Below are positions 51,001 to 59,310 of a stretch of 64,000 bases of DNA, one piece after another. The translations under genes were made by a program, and so were the position numbers. Under the pieces are notes generated by a model. That model ran no database searches. It was given only the letters and a program-made list of their open reading frames with translations, and was not told where the DNA came from. The number at the start of each line of letters is the position of its first letter. The stretch's first letter is position 1. This stretch comes from RH-AL1 sp965277355 (GTDB lineage: Bacteria > Pseudomonadota > Alphaproteobacteria > Rhizobiales > Beijerinckiaceae): the NCBI GenBank assembly GCA_965277355.1, contig CBDICN010000002.1:1302001-1366000 (forward strand), read 5' to 3'.

Positions 51001-51015
51001 TGGCACGCGCATTGC
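51001..51015 (+). promoter_or_regulatory. Sigma-54 (-24/-12) promoter of the Nit1C operon
   Basis: TGGCAC (51001-51006), five bases, TTGC (51012-51015): exact match to the TGGCAC-N5-TTGC core with correct GG/GC spacing. It lies 53 bases before nitB, giving a leader of about 40 bases that contains the GAGGAGAA ribosome-binding site (51056-51063). It implies RpoN-dependent control by nitrogen status or a dedicated enhancer-binding activator. Confidence 0.85.
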
Positions 51016-51067
51016 GAAATCCGGAGCACCCCCGCGAGCGTCGGGGCTCATTCACGAGGAGAACGCG

Positions 51068-51550
51068 ATGCCCGCCGTATCAGCACCGGCTCACAAGAAG
51101 GGTGACTATTTCGTCGATTACGAAGACAAGAAGTTCGAGGACGTAAAGGCTCAGCCCGGCGAGAAGGCGCTCATCACCTTCCACACCGTCGCGTTCGAAG
51201 GATCGATCGGCCTCGTCAACCTGCTGCAGGCGACGCGCATTCTCCGCAAGGGCTTCGACACCAGCGTGCTGCTCTACGGCCCGGGCGTGACGCTGGGCCT
51301 CCAGCGCGGTTTCCCGACCCTCGGTGACGAGGCCTTCCCGGGTCACCTCGCGATGAACAAGCAGGTCGAGAAAATCATGTCGGAAGGCGGCAAGGTCTAC
51401 GCGTGCCGTTTCGCGCTCCAGGCGCTGTACGGTCACGGCGAGCCTTCGCTGATCCCCGGCATCACGCCGATCAGCCCGCTCGACGTGCTGGACCTCATCC
51501 TCCTGCACCGTCGCGCCAACGCCTTCATGCTCAACACCTGGACGCTCTAG
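51068..51550 (+). CDS. nitB: NitB: MSMEG_0572/Sll0783-family nitrogen starvation response protein
   Basis: A 160-residue protein, first gene of the operon, with strong GAGGAGAA seven bases upstream. Recognisable family stretches are KGDYFVDYEDKKFEDVKAQP, ATRILRKGFDTSVLLYGPGV, LGLQRGFPTLGDEAFPGH and ALYGHGEPSLIPGITPISP. The fold looks DsrE/DsrF-like (small alpha/beta). Homologues: Sll0783 of Synechocystis, induced in nitrogen starvation and required for PHB accumulation, and MSMEG_0572. Biochemical role unknown. It always travels with the Nit1 nitrilase cluster. Confidence 0.92.
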   Translation: MPAVSAPAHKKGDYFVDYEDKKFEDVKAQPGEKALITFHTVAFEGSIGLVNLLQATRILRKGFDTSVLLYGPGVTLGLQRGFPTLGDEAFPGHLAMNKQVEKIMSEGGKVYACRFALQALYGHGEPSLIPGITPISPLDVLDLILLHRRANAFMLNTWTL

Positions 51551-51606
51551 CATCCGAGCCGGGCGTCCGGCCTCTTGCCGGACGCCTCGGAAATGGAGTC
51601 TCGACT

Positions 51607-52644
51607 ATGGAAAAGCGAACCCTCCGCGTCGCCGCTGCGCAGGTATCGCCGGTTCTCGACCAGCCGGGCGGCACGCTCGAGAAGGTGTTGAACGCGATCG
51701 ACGAGGCCGCCGGCAGGGGCGTGCGCTTCATGGTCTTTCCTGAGACCTTCCTGCCCTATTACCCGTACTTTTCGTTCGTCGAGCCGCCGGTGACGATCGG
51801 CGCCGCGCACCTCAAGCTCTACGAAGAATCGGTGGTCGTCCCCGGCCCCGTCACGCAGGCGCTCGGCGCCGCGGCCAAGAAGCACGCGATGGTGCTCGTC
51901 ATGGGGGTCAGCGAGCGCGACGGCGGCACGCTCTACAACGCCCAGCTCGTCTTCGATGCCGATGGATCGATGGTCCTCAAACGGCGTAAGATCACACCGA
52001 CGTACCACGAGCGGATGATCTGGGGCATGGGTGATGGTGCTGGCCTCAAGGTCGTCGACACCGCCGTCGGCCGCGTCGGCGCGCTCGCCTGCTGGGAGCA
52101 CTACAACCCGCTCGCCCGCTACGCCTTGATGGCGCAGGGCGAGGAGATCCATGCCGCGCAGTTCCCCGGTTCGTTGGTCGGGCAAATTTTCGCCGACCAG
52201 ATGGAGGTGACGATCCGCCACCATGCGCTCGAGTCCGGCTGCTTCGTCGTCAACGCGACCGGTTGGCTGACCGACGAGCAGATCACCACGATCCAGCCCA
52301 ACGAGAAGCTGCAGAAGGGCCTTCGTGGCGGCAATTGCACGGCGATCGTTTCGCCCGAGGGCAAGCATCTCGCGCCGCCGATGACCGAGGGCGAAGGGCT
52401 GCTCATCGCCGATTGCGACATGGCGCTCATTACCAAGCGCAAGCGCATGATGGATTCTGTCGGCCACTACGCGCGGCCCGAACTGCTGCAGCTGCACGTC
52501 GACGCCCGGCCGGCGGCGACGATGGTGCAGCATCATGGCGAGCGCGGCGGCGTGCCGATGCCCGCGATGCCGATCCCCGCGATGCCGATGCCCTTGACGC
52601 CGCAGCCGGCTCCCTGTCTCCCGCGGAAGGACGAAGCCGCATGA
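51607..52644 (+). CDS. nitC: NitC: Nit1-type nitrilase
   Basis: A 345-residue carbon-nitrogen hydrolase from ATG 51607. The catalytic triad is Glu in MVFPETFLPYYPYFS, Lys in KRRKITPTYHERM and Cys in ACWEHYNPL. The HAAQFPGS and NATGWLTDEQ segments are typical of the Nit1 clade. Nitrilases turn a nitrile into acid plus ammonia; for the Nit1C type, cyanide or a cyanide-derived or natural-product nitrile has been proposed. The tail beyond the domain carries a Met/Pro-rich repeat (PAMPIPAMPMPLTPQPAP). Its stop overlaps the radical SAM start (ATGA). Confidence 0.94.
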   Translation: MEKRTLRVAAAQVSPVLDQPGGTLEKVLNAIDEAAGRGVRFMVFPETFLPYYPYFSFVEPPVTIGAAHLKLYEESVVVPGPVTQALGAAAKKHAMVLVMGVSERDGGTLYNAQLVFDADGSMVLKRRKITPTYHERMIWGMGDGAGLKVVDTAVGRVGALACWEHYNPLARYALMAQGEEIHAAQFPGSLVGQIFADQMEVTIRHHALESGCFVVNATGWLTDEQITTIQPNEKLQKGLRGGNCTAIVSPEGKHLAPPMTEGEGLLIADCDMALITKRKRMMDSVGHYARPELLQLHVDARPAATMVQHHGERGGVPMPAMPIPAMPMPLTPQPAPCLPRKDEAA

Positions 52645-53849
52645 GCGAGCTTTCCACGGAGCAACTGATCAACGAACTGCAGTCCTACGGGCTGCGGCTC
52701 GCCGATACGAAGGTCGGCGTGCAGAGCCGCCGCGGCGGCGCCGGCCCCTCGGACCACAAGGCGATGACGATCGGGGGCCGGACCGTGATGGTTCCGGTCC
52801 ATACCGCATTGGCCTACGAGTCGCCCTATACGTCGCGTCGGCCCGATGCCGGCGGCATCAGCGTCATCGAGCGTGATGGCATAGCCGTTGGTCGTGCCTC
52901 GTTCCCGCTGCAGCCGCGGTTCTACGCGCTGCAGACGTTCGACGGCATACCGTACTCGAAGATCGCGGTGCTGCATTCGAAGGACGTGCTCGCGACCACC
53001 GTCCTGCAGACTTGCATCCGCTACCAGAGCCGGACCAAGACCTGCCAATTCTGCGCGATCGGCCAGTCGCTGGCCGCCGGCCGAACCGTCGCCCACAAGA
53101 CGCCCGAGCAGCTCGCCGAGGTGGCGCGCGCCGCCGTGTTGCTCGACGGCGTCAAACACATGGTGATGACGACCGGCACGCCGAACGCGACCGACCGCGG
53201 CGCCGCCGTGCTGTGCGAGAGCGCCTTCGCCGTCAAGGCCTCGGTCGACCTGCCGATCCAGGCGCAGTGCGAACCGCCGGACAGCGATCGCTGGTTCGCG
53301 CGCCTCAAGGCATCGGGCGTCGACACGCTCGGTATGCATATCGAGGCGGTGACGCCGGCGATCCGCGAGCGGATCATGCCCGGCAAGGCTAGCGTACCCC
53401 TCGAGCGCTACATGAAGGCCTTCGAGGCGGCGGTCCCGCTGTTCGGCCGCGGCCAGGTCTCGACCTACATCCTCGCTGGCCTCGGCGACACGGGCGAGTC
53501 GATCCTTGCGATGTGCGAGCAACTCGTCGCGCGCGGGGTTTATCCCTTCGTGGTGCCGTTCGTGCCGATCTCCGGCACGCCGCTCGAGGATCATCCCGCG
53601 CCTTCGCCGGCATTCATGCATGAGATCCTCTCGCCGCTTGCCGGCATGCTGAAGGCGGCGGGCATCAGCAGCGGCGCATCCAAGGCCGGCTGCGCCAAGT
53701 GCGGCGCCTGTTCGGCGCTGTCGTCCTACGAGAAAGCCGGCGAGAAGCCTGAGGACATCGTCCGCGCCGAAACCGAAGCGGCAGCGGCGATGTCGCCTTG
53801 GATCGCGCCGGCCGCCGCGGACCTCGTGCTCGAGGGGGTCCGCCCTTGA
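52641..53849 (+). CDS. nitD: NitD: MSMEG_0568-family radical SAM protein
   Basis: A 402-residue radical SAM enzyme, translationally coupled to nitC by a four-base overlap. The cluster motif is CIRYQSRTKTCQFCAIGQS (CX9CX2C instead of CX3CX2C), as in the Sll0785/MSMEG_0568 family and biotin-synthase-like relatives. A second cysteine set, GCAKCGACSAL, near residue 352 could bind an auxiliary Fe-S cluster. YILAGLGDTGESI and FVPISGTPLEDHPAPS are typical of the AdoMet-radical barrel end. The reaction is unknown. It is the most chemically demanding enzyme of the cluster and probably builds the nitrile- or amine-containing product. Confidence 0.92.
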   Translation: MSELSTEQLINELQSYGLRLADTKVGVQSRRGGAGPSDHKAMTIGGRTVMVPVHTALAYESPYTSRRPDAGGISVIERDGIAVGRASFPLQPRFYALQTFDGIPYSKIAVLHSKDVLATTVLQTCIRYQSRTKTCQFCAIGQSLAAGRTVAHKTPEQLAEVARAAVLLDGVKHMVMTTGTPNATDRGAAVLCESAFAVKASVDLPIQAQCEPPDSDRWFARLKASGVDTLGMHIEAVTPAIRERIMPGKASVPLERYMKAFEAAVPLFGRGQVSTYILAGLGDTGESILAMCEQLVARGVYPFVVPFVPISGTPLEDHPAPSPAFMHEILSPLAGMLKAAGISSGASKAGCAKCGACSALSSYEKAGEKPEDIVRAETEAAAAMSPWIAPAAADLVLEGVRP

Positions 53850-54391
53850 TCGCCGACGCCTTCGGCCCTTTCGCCGCCTGTCATTTCCGGCTGAAATACG
53901 TGACCGATCGCTGGGAGAAGGACGGCGCGAGAGCGTTGCGCCGCAGCGTCTTCTGCGAAGAGCAGGGGATCTTCGAGAGCAACGACCGCGACGAGATCGA
54001 TGACACCGCGATCCACCTGGTGGCGCTGTCGACGATGGCGGTCATGGCCGACGAGGTGGTCGGGACCGTGCGCATCCACGAAAACGAGCCCGGCATCTGG
54101 TACGGGTCGCGCCTCGCCGTCGACCGGCGTTACCGTCGCGTCGGGGCGCTCGGCGCGGCCTTGATCCGCCTCGCGGTGTCGAGCGCGAACGCGATCGGTT
54201 GCACGCGCTTCTACGGCAATATCCAGGCGCGGAACGAGCTGCTGTTCCGCCGCCTCGACTGGCGCCGCGTGTCGGAGAGCGAATTGCACGGCGTCCCTCA
54301 TGTGCTGATGCAGGCCAACCTCGACGCCTATCCGCCGCTCGCAAATCCGCCGGAGGGCTTCTACGCGCTTGCCAAGAAGGCCGCGGCATGA
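53846..54391 (+). CDS. nitE: NitE: MSMEG_0567/Sll0786-family GNAT acetyltransferase
   Basis: A 181-residue GNAT starting at TTG 53846, which overlaps the nitD stop. It opens with FGPFAACHFRLKYVTDRW and has VFCEEQGIFESNDRDEID, a VVGTVRIHENEPG strand and the acetyl-CoA loop YRRVGALGAALIRLAVSSA (residues about 92-110). The FRLK..WE..GARALRRSVFCEEQ opening resembles acyl-homoserine-lactone-synthase-like GNATs. Acyl donor and acceptor are unknown. Position between the radical SAM and AIRS-like genes is invariant in Nit1C clusters. Confidence 0.9.
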   Translation: MIADAFGPFAACHFRLKYVTDRWEKDGARALRRSVFCEEQGIFESNDRDEIDDTAIHLVALSTMAVMADEVVGTVRIHENEPGIWYGSRLAVDRRYRRVGALGAALIRLAVSSANAIGCTRFYGNIQARNELLFRRLDWRRVSESELHGVPHVLMQANLDAYPPLANPPEGFYALAKKAAA

Positions 54392-55386
54392 CGGGCGCGA
54401 CGCTCAATGAGATCGCGGCCAAGGTCATGGCCGGCCGCGGCATGGCGCACAAGACGGATATCGCCAGCGTCGTCGAGCGACTCGGCCTCGCCGGTCGAAC
54501 CGGTTCGTCGATCCGCGCCGGCGACGACTGCGCCGCCATTCCCGATGGCGACGGATACCTGCTGCTGGCGATCGAAGGCTTCGTCAACGACTTCGTCGAA
54601 GCAGATCCGCGGTTTGCCGGCTATTGCGGCGTGATGGTCAACCTGTCCGACATCGCGGCGATGGGCGGCCGGGCGATCGCTGTCGTCGACGCGCTCTGGG
54701 CCTCGAGCGAGGAGGGTGCCGAGCCGATCCTCGCGGGCCTGCGCGAGGCATCCTCCATTTACGGCGTGCCGGTGGTCGGGGGCCACACCAACACCCGGAC
54801 AGACCGCGGTCAGCTTGCGGTAGCGGTCCTTGGGCGCGCCAAGGCGCTGATTACCAGCTTCGATGCCGGCGACGGCGACGTGCTGATGGCAGCCGTCGAT
54901 CTGCGCGGCGTCCTTCGCGAACCGTCGCTCAATTTCGATGCCTCGACCGGCGCGCCGGCCGCGCGGCTGCGCGGCGACCTTGAGATCCTGCCGGAACTCG
55001 CGGAGGCGAGGCTCGTCACCGCCGGAAAGGACATCAGCATGGCCGGCCTCGTCGGTTCGGCGATGATGCTGCTCGAGGCGTCCGGCCGCGGCGCGCGCAT
55101 CGATGTCGACGCCATTCCGTGTCCCGCCGGCGTGCCGCTCGATCGCTTCCTGCTGGCGTTCCCGAGCTTCGGTTTCGTGCTGACCGCGAGGACCGAGAAC
55201 GTGCGAAAAGTGCTCTCGCGCTTCGCGGCCCGCGACATCGCCTGCGCCGCCGTCGGCACGGTCGATTCATCCGGCCGCGTGCGGCTCTGGCGCGACGACG
55301 AGGAAGTCGGCGTGTGGGACTTCGAGCGTCCTTTCATCGGCTGCGCGCCCGGCAGCCGCGCCGCGGCCGTCTCCGGGAGAGCCTGA
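54388..55386 (+). CDS. nitF: NitF: Sll0787-family AIR synthase-like protein
   Basis: A 332-residue PurM/AIRS-superfamily protein, starting four bases inside nitE. The N-domain has IRAGDDCAAIPDGDGYLLLA (metal/ATP-binding Asp pair) and VMVNLSDIAAMGGRAIAVV; the C-domain has GKDISMAGLVGSAMMLLEAS. Relatives (PurM, ThiL, SelD, HypE) use ATP to activate a carbonyl or carbamoyl oxygen as phosphate; HypE makes a nitrile (thiocyanate) by ATP-dependent dehydration. By analogy NitF could dehydrate an amide or formamide to a nitrile, but this is inference. Confidence 0.9.
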   Translation: MTGATLNEIAAKVMAGRGMAHKTDIASVVERLGLAGRTGSSIRAGDDCAAIPDGDGYLLLAIEGFVNDFVEADPRFAGYCGVMVNLSDIAAMGGRAIAVVDALWASSEEGAEPILAGLREASSIYGVPVVGGHTNTRTDRGQLAVAVLGRAKALITSFDAGDGDVLMAAVDLRGVLREPSLNFDASTGAPAARLRGDLEILPELAEARLVTAGKDISMAGLVGSAMMLLEASGRGARIDVDAIPCPAGVPLDRFLLAFPSFGFVLTARTENVRKVLSRFAARDIACAAVGTVDSSGRVRLWRDDEEVGVWDFERPFIGCAPGSRAAAVSGRA

Positions 55387-55673
55387 TGCCGGCCGTCCAC
55401 TTCCAGTTGCGCTGGCCCGACGGGGCCGTCGAGACCTGCTACTCGCCCTCGACGATCATCAAGGACTATTTCGAGATCGGCCGCGCCTACACGCTGGCCG
55501 AGTTCCTCGAGTTGAGCCGACGGGGGCTGCACGCCGCCAGCGATCGCGTGCGCATGATTTACGGCGGTAGCGGCTGCTCGCTCGCGATGGCGCAGCTCGC
55601 CGCGATCGAGGCCAAGGCCAAGCGCCAGCCCGCTGACTTGGATGTCGTCCGGATCGAAGCGTTCACGTCGTGA
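55386..55673 (+). CDS. nitG: NitG: MSMEG_0570-family nitrogen starvation response protein
   Basis: A 95-residue protein whose ATG shares one base with the nitF stop (TGATG). Family stretches are HFQLRWPDGAVETCYSPSTI, IKDYFEIGRAYTLAEFLEL and RVRMIYGGSGCSLAMAQLA. Two cysteines (ETCYSPS and GGSGCSL) are seen. Homologues (MSMEG_0570; the small Sll/Slr protein of the cyanobacterial cluster) are found only with Nit1C genes. No biochemical role is known; size suggests an adaptor or an assembly subunit. Confidence 0.9.
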   Translation: MPAVHFQLRWPDGAVETCYSPSTIIKDYFEIGRAYTLAEFLELSRRGLHAASDRVRMIYGGSGCSLAMAQLAAIEAKAKRQPADLDVVRIEAFTS

Positions 55674-55691
55674 CAAGAAAGGCCTGAGGCC

Positions 55692-57023
55692 ATGGTGGAC
55701 GAAATTGTCGGCGTCAATGTCGACGGGACCCACAAGGTCAACGCCGAGGCTCCGAGCATGGGGCACATTCCCGTCGTCGTTGTGGGCGGCGGCCAGGCGG
55801 GGTTGTCGACGAGCCATTACCTGAAGAAGAAGGGTATCGCCCACGTCGTGCTCGAGCGCCACCGCATCGGTCACGCCTGGCGCAACGATCGTTGGGACTC
55901 GTTCTGCCTCGTGACGCCGAACTGGCAGTGCGCCTTGCCGGACTTCGCCTACACGGGGAACGATCCCGACGGCTTCATGCTCAAGGAGGAGATCGTCGCT
56001 TATGTCGAGGCCTTCGCGAAAATGGTCGATCCGCCGATCCATGAGGGCGTGACGGTCACCAAGGTGCAGCGTGGCGCCGATGGCCTCTTCCGAGTGTCCT
56101 CGACGATGGGCGAGTGGACGTCGGACCATGTCGTGATGGCGATCTCCGGCTACCACGTGCCGGCGATCCCGCGCGTGGGCGAACGCTTCCCGCTCGATCT
56201 TTTCCAGCTGCATTCGCAGAGCTACAAGAACCCCGACCAGGTCCCGGAGGGCGAGGTTCTCGTCGTCGGGACCGGCCAGTCCGGCTGCCAGATCGCTGAA
56301 GACCTGCATCTCGTCGGTCGCAAGGTGCATGTCGCGGTGGGCGACGCGCCACGCTCGCCGCGCAAGTATCGCGGCAAGGACGCCATCCGTTGGCTCGACG
56401 AGATGGGCTATTACGAGACGACGGTCGACACGCACCCGCTCGGTGTGGAGGTGCGTAAGAAGGCGAACCACTATTTCACCGGCCGCGATGGCGGCCATGA
56501 GATCGATCTGCGCCAGTTCGCGGCGGAGGGCATGAAGCTCTACGGCATGCTCGACAAGGTCGACGGCGATCTCGTGACGTTCCGCCCCGATCTCGCCGCC
56601 AACCTCGATGCCGCCGACAAGGTCTACCTGCGCATCCGCGAGATGATCGACGACCATATCACCAAGGCCGGCATCGATGCGCCAGAAGCGGATCCCTACA
56701 CGCCGCCGTGGACGGTGACGGAGGAGCCGCGTGCGCTCAGCCTGAGGGAGTCCAACATCAACGCCGTCATCTGGTCGACCGGCTTCCGCGCCGATTTCTC
56801 AATGATCGACATTCCGGTGTTCAACGGCGCCGGCTATCCGGCCCACCATCGCGGCGTGACGACGGTGCCGGGCCTCTATTTCCTCGGTTTCGGCTGGCTG
56901 TGGACCTGGGGTTCGGGCCGCTTCTCCGGTCTCGCGCAGGACGCGGAGTACGTCGTCGAGGCCATCGCCAAGCGCTTCTGGTCGGCCGACCTCTCCAGCG
57001 CCCCGCAGCAGAAGGTGGCGTAA
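55692..57023 (+). CDS. nitH: NitH: MSMEG_0569-family flavin-dependent oxidoreductase
   Basis: A 443-residue flavoprotein of the FMO/NAD(P)H-dependent oxidoreductase type, 18 bases after nitG. FAD loop VVVVGGGQAGLSTSHYLKKK (residues about 19-38), HAWRNDRWDSFCLVTPNWQ, and a second dinucleotide loop VVGTGQSGCQIAEDL. The C-terminus has VIWSTGFRADFSMIDIPVF and GLYFLGFGWLWTWGSG. Flavin monooxygenases of this type N- or S-hydroxylate small substrates; here N-oxygenation of an amine or oxime precursor is possible. It is the last gene of the operon, followed by a stem-loop. Confidence 0.92.
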   Translation: MVDEIVGVNVDGTHKVNAEAPSMGHIPVVVVGGGQAGLSTSHYLKKKGIAHVVLERHRIGHAWRNDRWDSFCLVTPNWQCALPDFAYTGNDPDGFMLKEEIVAYVEAFAKMVDPPIHEGVTVTKVQRGADGLFRVSSTMGEWTSDHVVMAISGYHVPAIPRVGERFPLDLFQLHSQSYKNPDQVPEGEVLVVGTGQSGCQIAEDLHLVGRKVHVAVGDAPRSPRKYRGKDAIRWLDEMGYYETTVDTHPLGVEVRKKANHYFTGRDGGHEIDLRQFAAEGMKLYGMLDKVDGDLVTFRPDLAANLDAADKVYLRIREMIDDHITKAGIDAPEADPYTPPWTVTEEPRALSLRESNINAVIWSTGFRADFSMIDIPVFNGAGYPAHHRGVTTVPGLYFLGFGWLWTWGSGRFSGLAQDAEYVVEAIAKRFWSADLSSAPQQKVA

Positions 57024-57051
57024 GCGGCCGAGCGGAGAACGCTCCGGCCGC
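57024..57051. terminator. Stem-loop between convergent nitH and thioesterase genes
   Basis: GCGGCCG AGCG, loop GAGAA, CGCT, one bulged C, CGGCCGC. It begins right after the nitH stop and ends at the thioesterase stop, so it could serve both strands. No U-tract is present. Confidence 0.55.
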
Positions 57052-57486
57052 CTAGCCGCGCGCTAGCGGCCGGACCTCGCGGGGCCGGCCGTCGAGGTCG
57101 AGCGCGACGAAGGTGAAGATTGCGCCTGTCACCTTATGCACGCTTTCCGCGTCGCGACGGCGGCGCCAGGCCGAGACCTGAAAGCGCATCGAAGTGCGCC
57201 CGGTCGATACCAGCTCGGCGTAGACTGTGACTTCGTCGCCGACCTTCACCGGCTGTAGGAAGGCGATCTTGTCGATCGCAATGGTGGCGCAGCGCCCGCG
57301 TGAATAGCGGGCTGCGACGTTACCTGCGGCGAGGTCCATCTGCGCCATCAGCCAGCCGCCGAAGATGTCGCCAACCGGGTTGGTGTCGCCCGGCATCGCG
57401 ATGGTGCGGATCGCGGGATCGAGAGAGGGCGGCGTCTCGGCGCCTGGAGCCTCGTCACGCGTCGAGCGCTTGGCGTCGTGGGTCAT
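57052..57486 (-). CDS. Acyl-CoA thioesterase (YciA-like hotdog fold)
   Basis: A 144-residue single-hotdog protein from ATG 57486. It has the YciA/acyl-CoA thioesterase signature: TIAMPGDTNPVGDIFGGWLM with the catalytic Asp, AQMDLAAGNVAARYS, and AIDKIAFLQPVKVGDEV. It hydrolyses acyl-CoAs of broad chain length in the cytoplasm and usually forms hexamers. The extra upstream frame to 57534 lacks a ribosome-binding site. Convergent with nitH; no functional link is evident. Confidence 0.9.
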   Translation of the reverse strand: MTHDAKRSTRDEAPGAETPPSLDPAIRTIAMPGDTNPVGDIFGGWLMAQMDLAAGNVAARYSRGRCATIAIDKIAFLQPVKVGDEVTVYAELVSTGRTSMRFQVSAWRRRRDAESVHKVTGAIFTFVALDLDGRPREVRPLARG

Positions 57487-57604
57487 TCTTCGCCCGGGAG
57501 AGTGGCCTTGCGGCGCATAAGGTTGGCGGCGCATAAGGCTGGCAAAAGCGGATCGTCGTCAACCGGCAGATGCCTCGGGCAAGGCGTCGGCGTGCAAGCC
57601 GCCG

Positions 57605-58948
57605 TCACGTTTGCTCGCGATCGTCGATCAGCAGACGGCGGCTGGCGATGCACGAGATGAAGGCCGCGTAGCTCCACGCGAGGTGCTTGGTGGAGCGCTG
57701 CTCGCCGCTCGTCGGGTCGATCTGCTCGGCGAGGTCGCCGGACGGCGGCGTGAACGCCTGCACCGTCGCGAGGAACGCGTCGCCGTGCGCCAGCAGCGCA
57801 GAGGCGCGGCCGGGCTCGGCGGCGACGGCGGCGGAGTAGCAGAGTTCGGCGCAGCCGAGTGTGGCGAGGTACCAGGCGCCGCCCGATTGGTAGACGTCGC
57901 CGTGATAGCGTCCCATCGCCGGCGCGAGGCCCGGCGCGCGGGCGCGGTTGATGGCGAAGTCGGCGGCGAACATTCGCTCGAGCCGTTCCAGCGTCCGGTG
58001 CGTCTTCTCGTCGGCGACCGAGTGCGCGCCGGACAAGTCGCCGGCGTGAACGGCGGCCAGGATCACGGCGATGTCGCAAGCCTTGTCGCAGTTCCTGGCC
58101 GAAGGGCCGCCGGCGGCAAGACGCCGGGACTCGTAGATCCCCGCGTCCTCGCGCCAGAAACCATCGAGCTGGCGCAGGATGTGTCCGGCGGCCTCCCGGT
58201 AGCGCTCTGCTTCGGCCGCCTCGCCGCGTTCGTCGCGCCACGCGGCGCCTTCCGCGAGCGCGGCGGCCTGGACGCGCAGCGTATAATAGTGCCGGCCGAA
58301 CTCCTCCTCCCAGATGTCGAGGCAGGGCTCCCGCCAACGGTCGAGCGTGAAGGCGAGAACGGTGTCGAGCAGCGTCGTCACGTCGGCCTCGAGCGCGGCA
58401 TCGAAGGTCGCGCCGCCACGCGCCCAACGCAGAACGGCGAGCGCCGTCAGGGCCGGTCCGTCGTGCTGCGGGCGGCCCCATCTGGAGACGTCGAGCGTGC
58501 CGTCGGGGTTGACGCGGGTCTCCGCGAAAACGGCGTCGCCGTGCACGCCGGCGAGTTCGTCGTCGGGGCGGACGTAGCCATCGAACGCCGGCGCGACCGC
58601 GCCGCGCCACTCCGGCGCCGCGACGAGAATGCGTCCGTCGAGCGCGCGCAGCGAAAGGGTGAAGCGCACGAAATCGGCGAAATGCGCGAACGCGTCCGAC
58701 CCCAGCGTGCCGTCCTCGTGGATGAGCCGCAGGGCGTCGACGACGATGGCGGCATCGCGGAACCAGTGGAAGAAATAGTCCGGCTCGGGGTTCCAGTCGC
58801 CCGGCACCGGCGAGGCGACGATGGCGCCGGGCCGCGGCCGCACGACTTGGCCGAAGCCCGGCCGCGCCTTGAGCATTCCGACCGGCGACACGCTGCGCAG
58901 CATCGCGGCGGCCGCGTGCCGGCACTGCCGGTCGATCCAAGAGGTCAT
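57605..58948 (-). CDS. Glycoside hydrolase family 15 (glucoamylase-like) protein
   Basis: A 447-residue protein forming an (alpha/alpha)6 barrel. The motif GDWNPEPDYFFHWFRDAAIVV near residue 50 matches GH15 glucoamylases and glucodextranases. ARNCDKACDIAVILAAVHAGD and SGGAWYLATLGCAELCY follow, the latter near the second catalytic acid region. There is no signal peptide, so it is probably cytoplasmic and acts on internal alpha-glucans or trehalose-like compounds. Shorter than fungal GH15 because starch-binding and N-terminal beta domains are absent. Confidence 0.85.
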   Translation of the reverse strand: MTSWIDRQCRHAAAAMLRSVSPVGMLKARPGFGQVVRPRPGAIVASPVPGDWNPEPDYFFHWFRDAAIVVDALRLIHEDGTLGSDAFAHFADFVRFTLSLRALDGRILVAAPEWRGAVAPAFDGYVRPDDELAGVHGDAVFAETRVNPDGTLDVSRWGRPQHDGPALTALAVLRWARGGATFDAALEADVTTLLDTVLAFTLDRWREPCLDIWEEEFGRHYYTLRVQAAALAEGAAWRDERGEAAEAERYREAAGHILRQLDGFWREDAGIYESRRLAAGGPSARNCDKACDIAVILAAVHAGDLSGAHSVADEKTHRTLERLERMFAADFAINRARAPGLAPAMGRYHGDVYQSGGAWYLATLGCAELCYSAAVAAEPGRASALLAHGDAFLATVQAFTPPSGDLAEQIDPTSGEQRSTKHLAWSYAAFISCIASRRLLIDDREQT

Positions 58949-59310
58949 GCGTCGTCTCCGGCCGTTCGCTGTTTTCGATAGGGGGCGCGACGGCGCGCGA
59001 GATCAAGGGGACGAGGCAAGAGGCCGCCGGAACACGCGTGCGGGATCTCCGCTGCGATCGTGTTTTCTTGCCAGCACGGTGTCATCGTTTTCGCTTACGG
59101 CATTCACGACGGTTGCGCGGCTCTACTCAAGAAGGCCCAACACCGAAGGAGGCGCCTTTGTCGTGTTAATAGTACATTCCCGCCATAGGTTTGTTTCAGG
59201 GTATCGCGATGGCGTTTGCCCTGTACACGTCGTATCATGTTTATAGACGACTGCGCTGTCCAAGACACAGCATTCGACCTGAACGGTCACCGACCTTCAA
59301 CGGAGTTGAC
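58949..59310. other. Intergenic region upstream of serC
   Basis: About 360 bases between the GH15 gene start (minus) and the serC leader. It holds a lower-GC block (59155-59260) likely to include the promoter of the serine operon. No gene was recognised. Confidence 0.4.
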
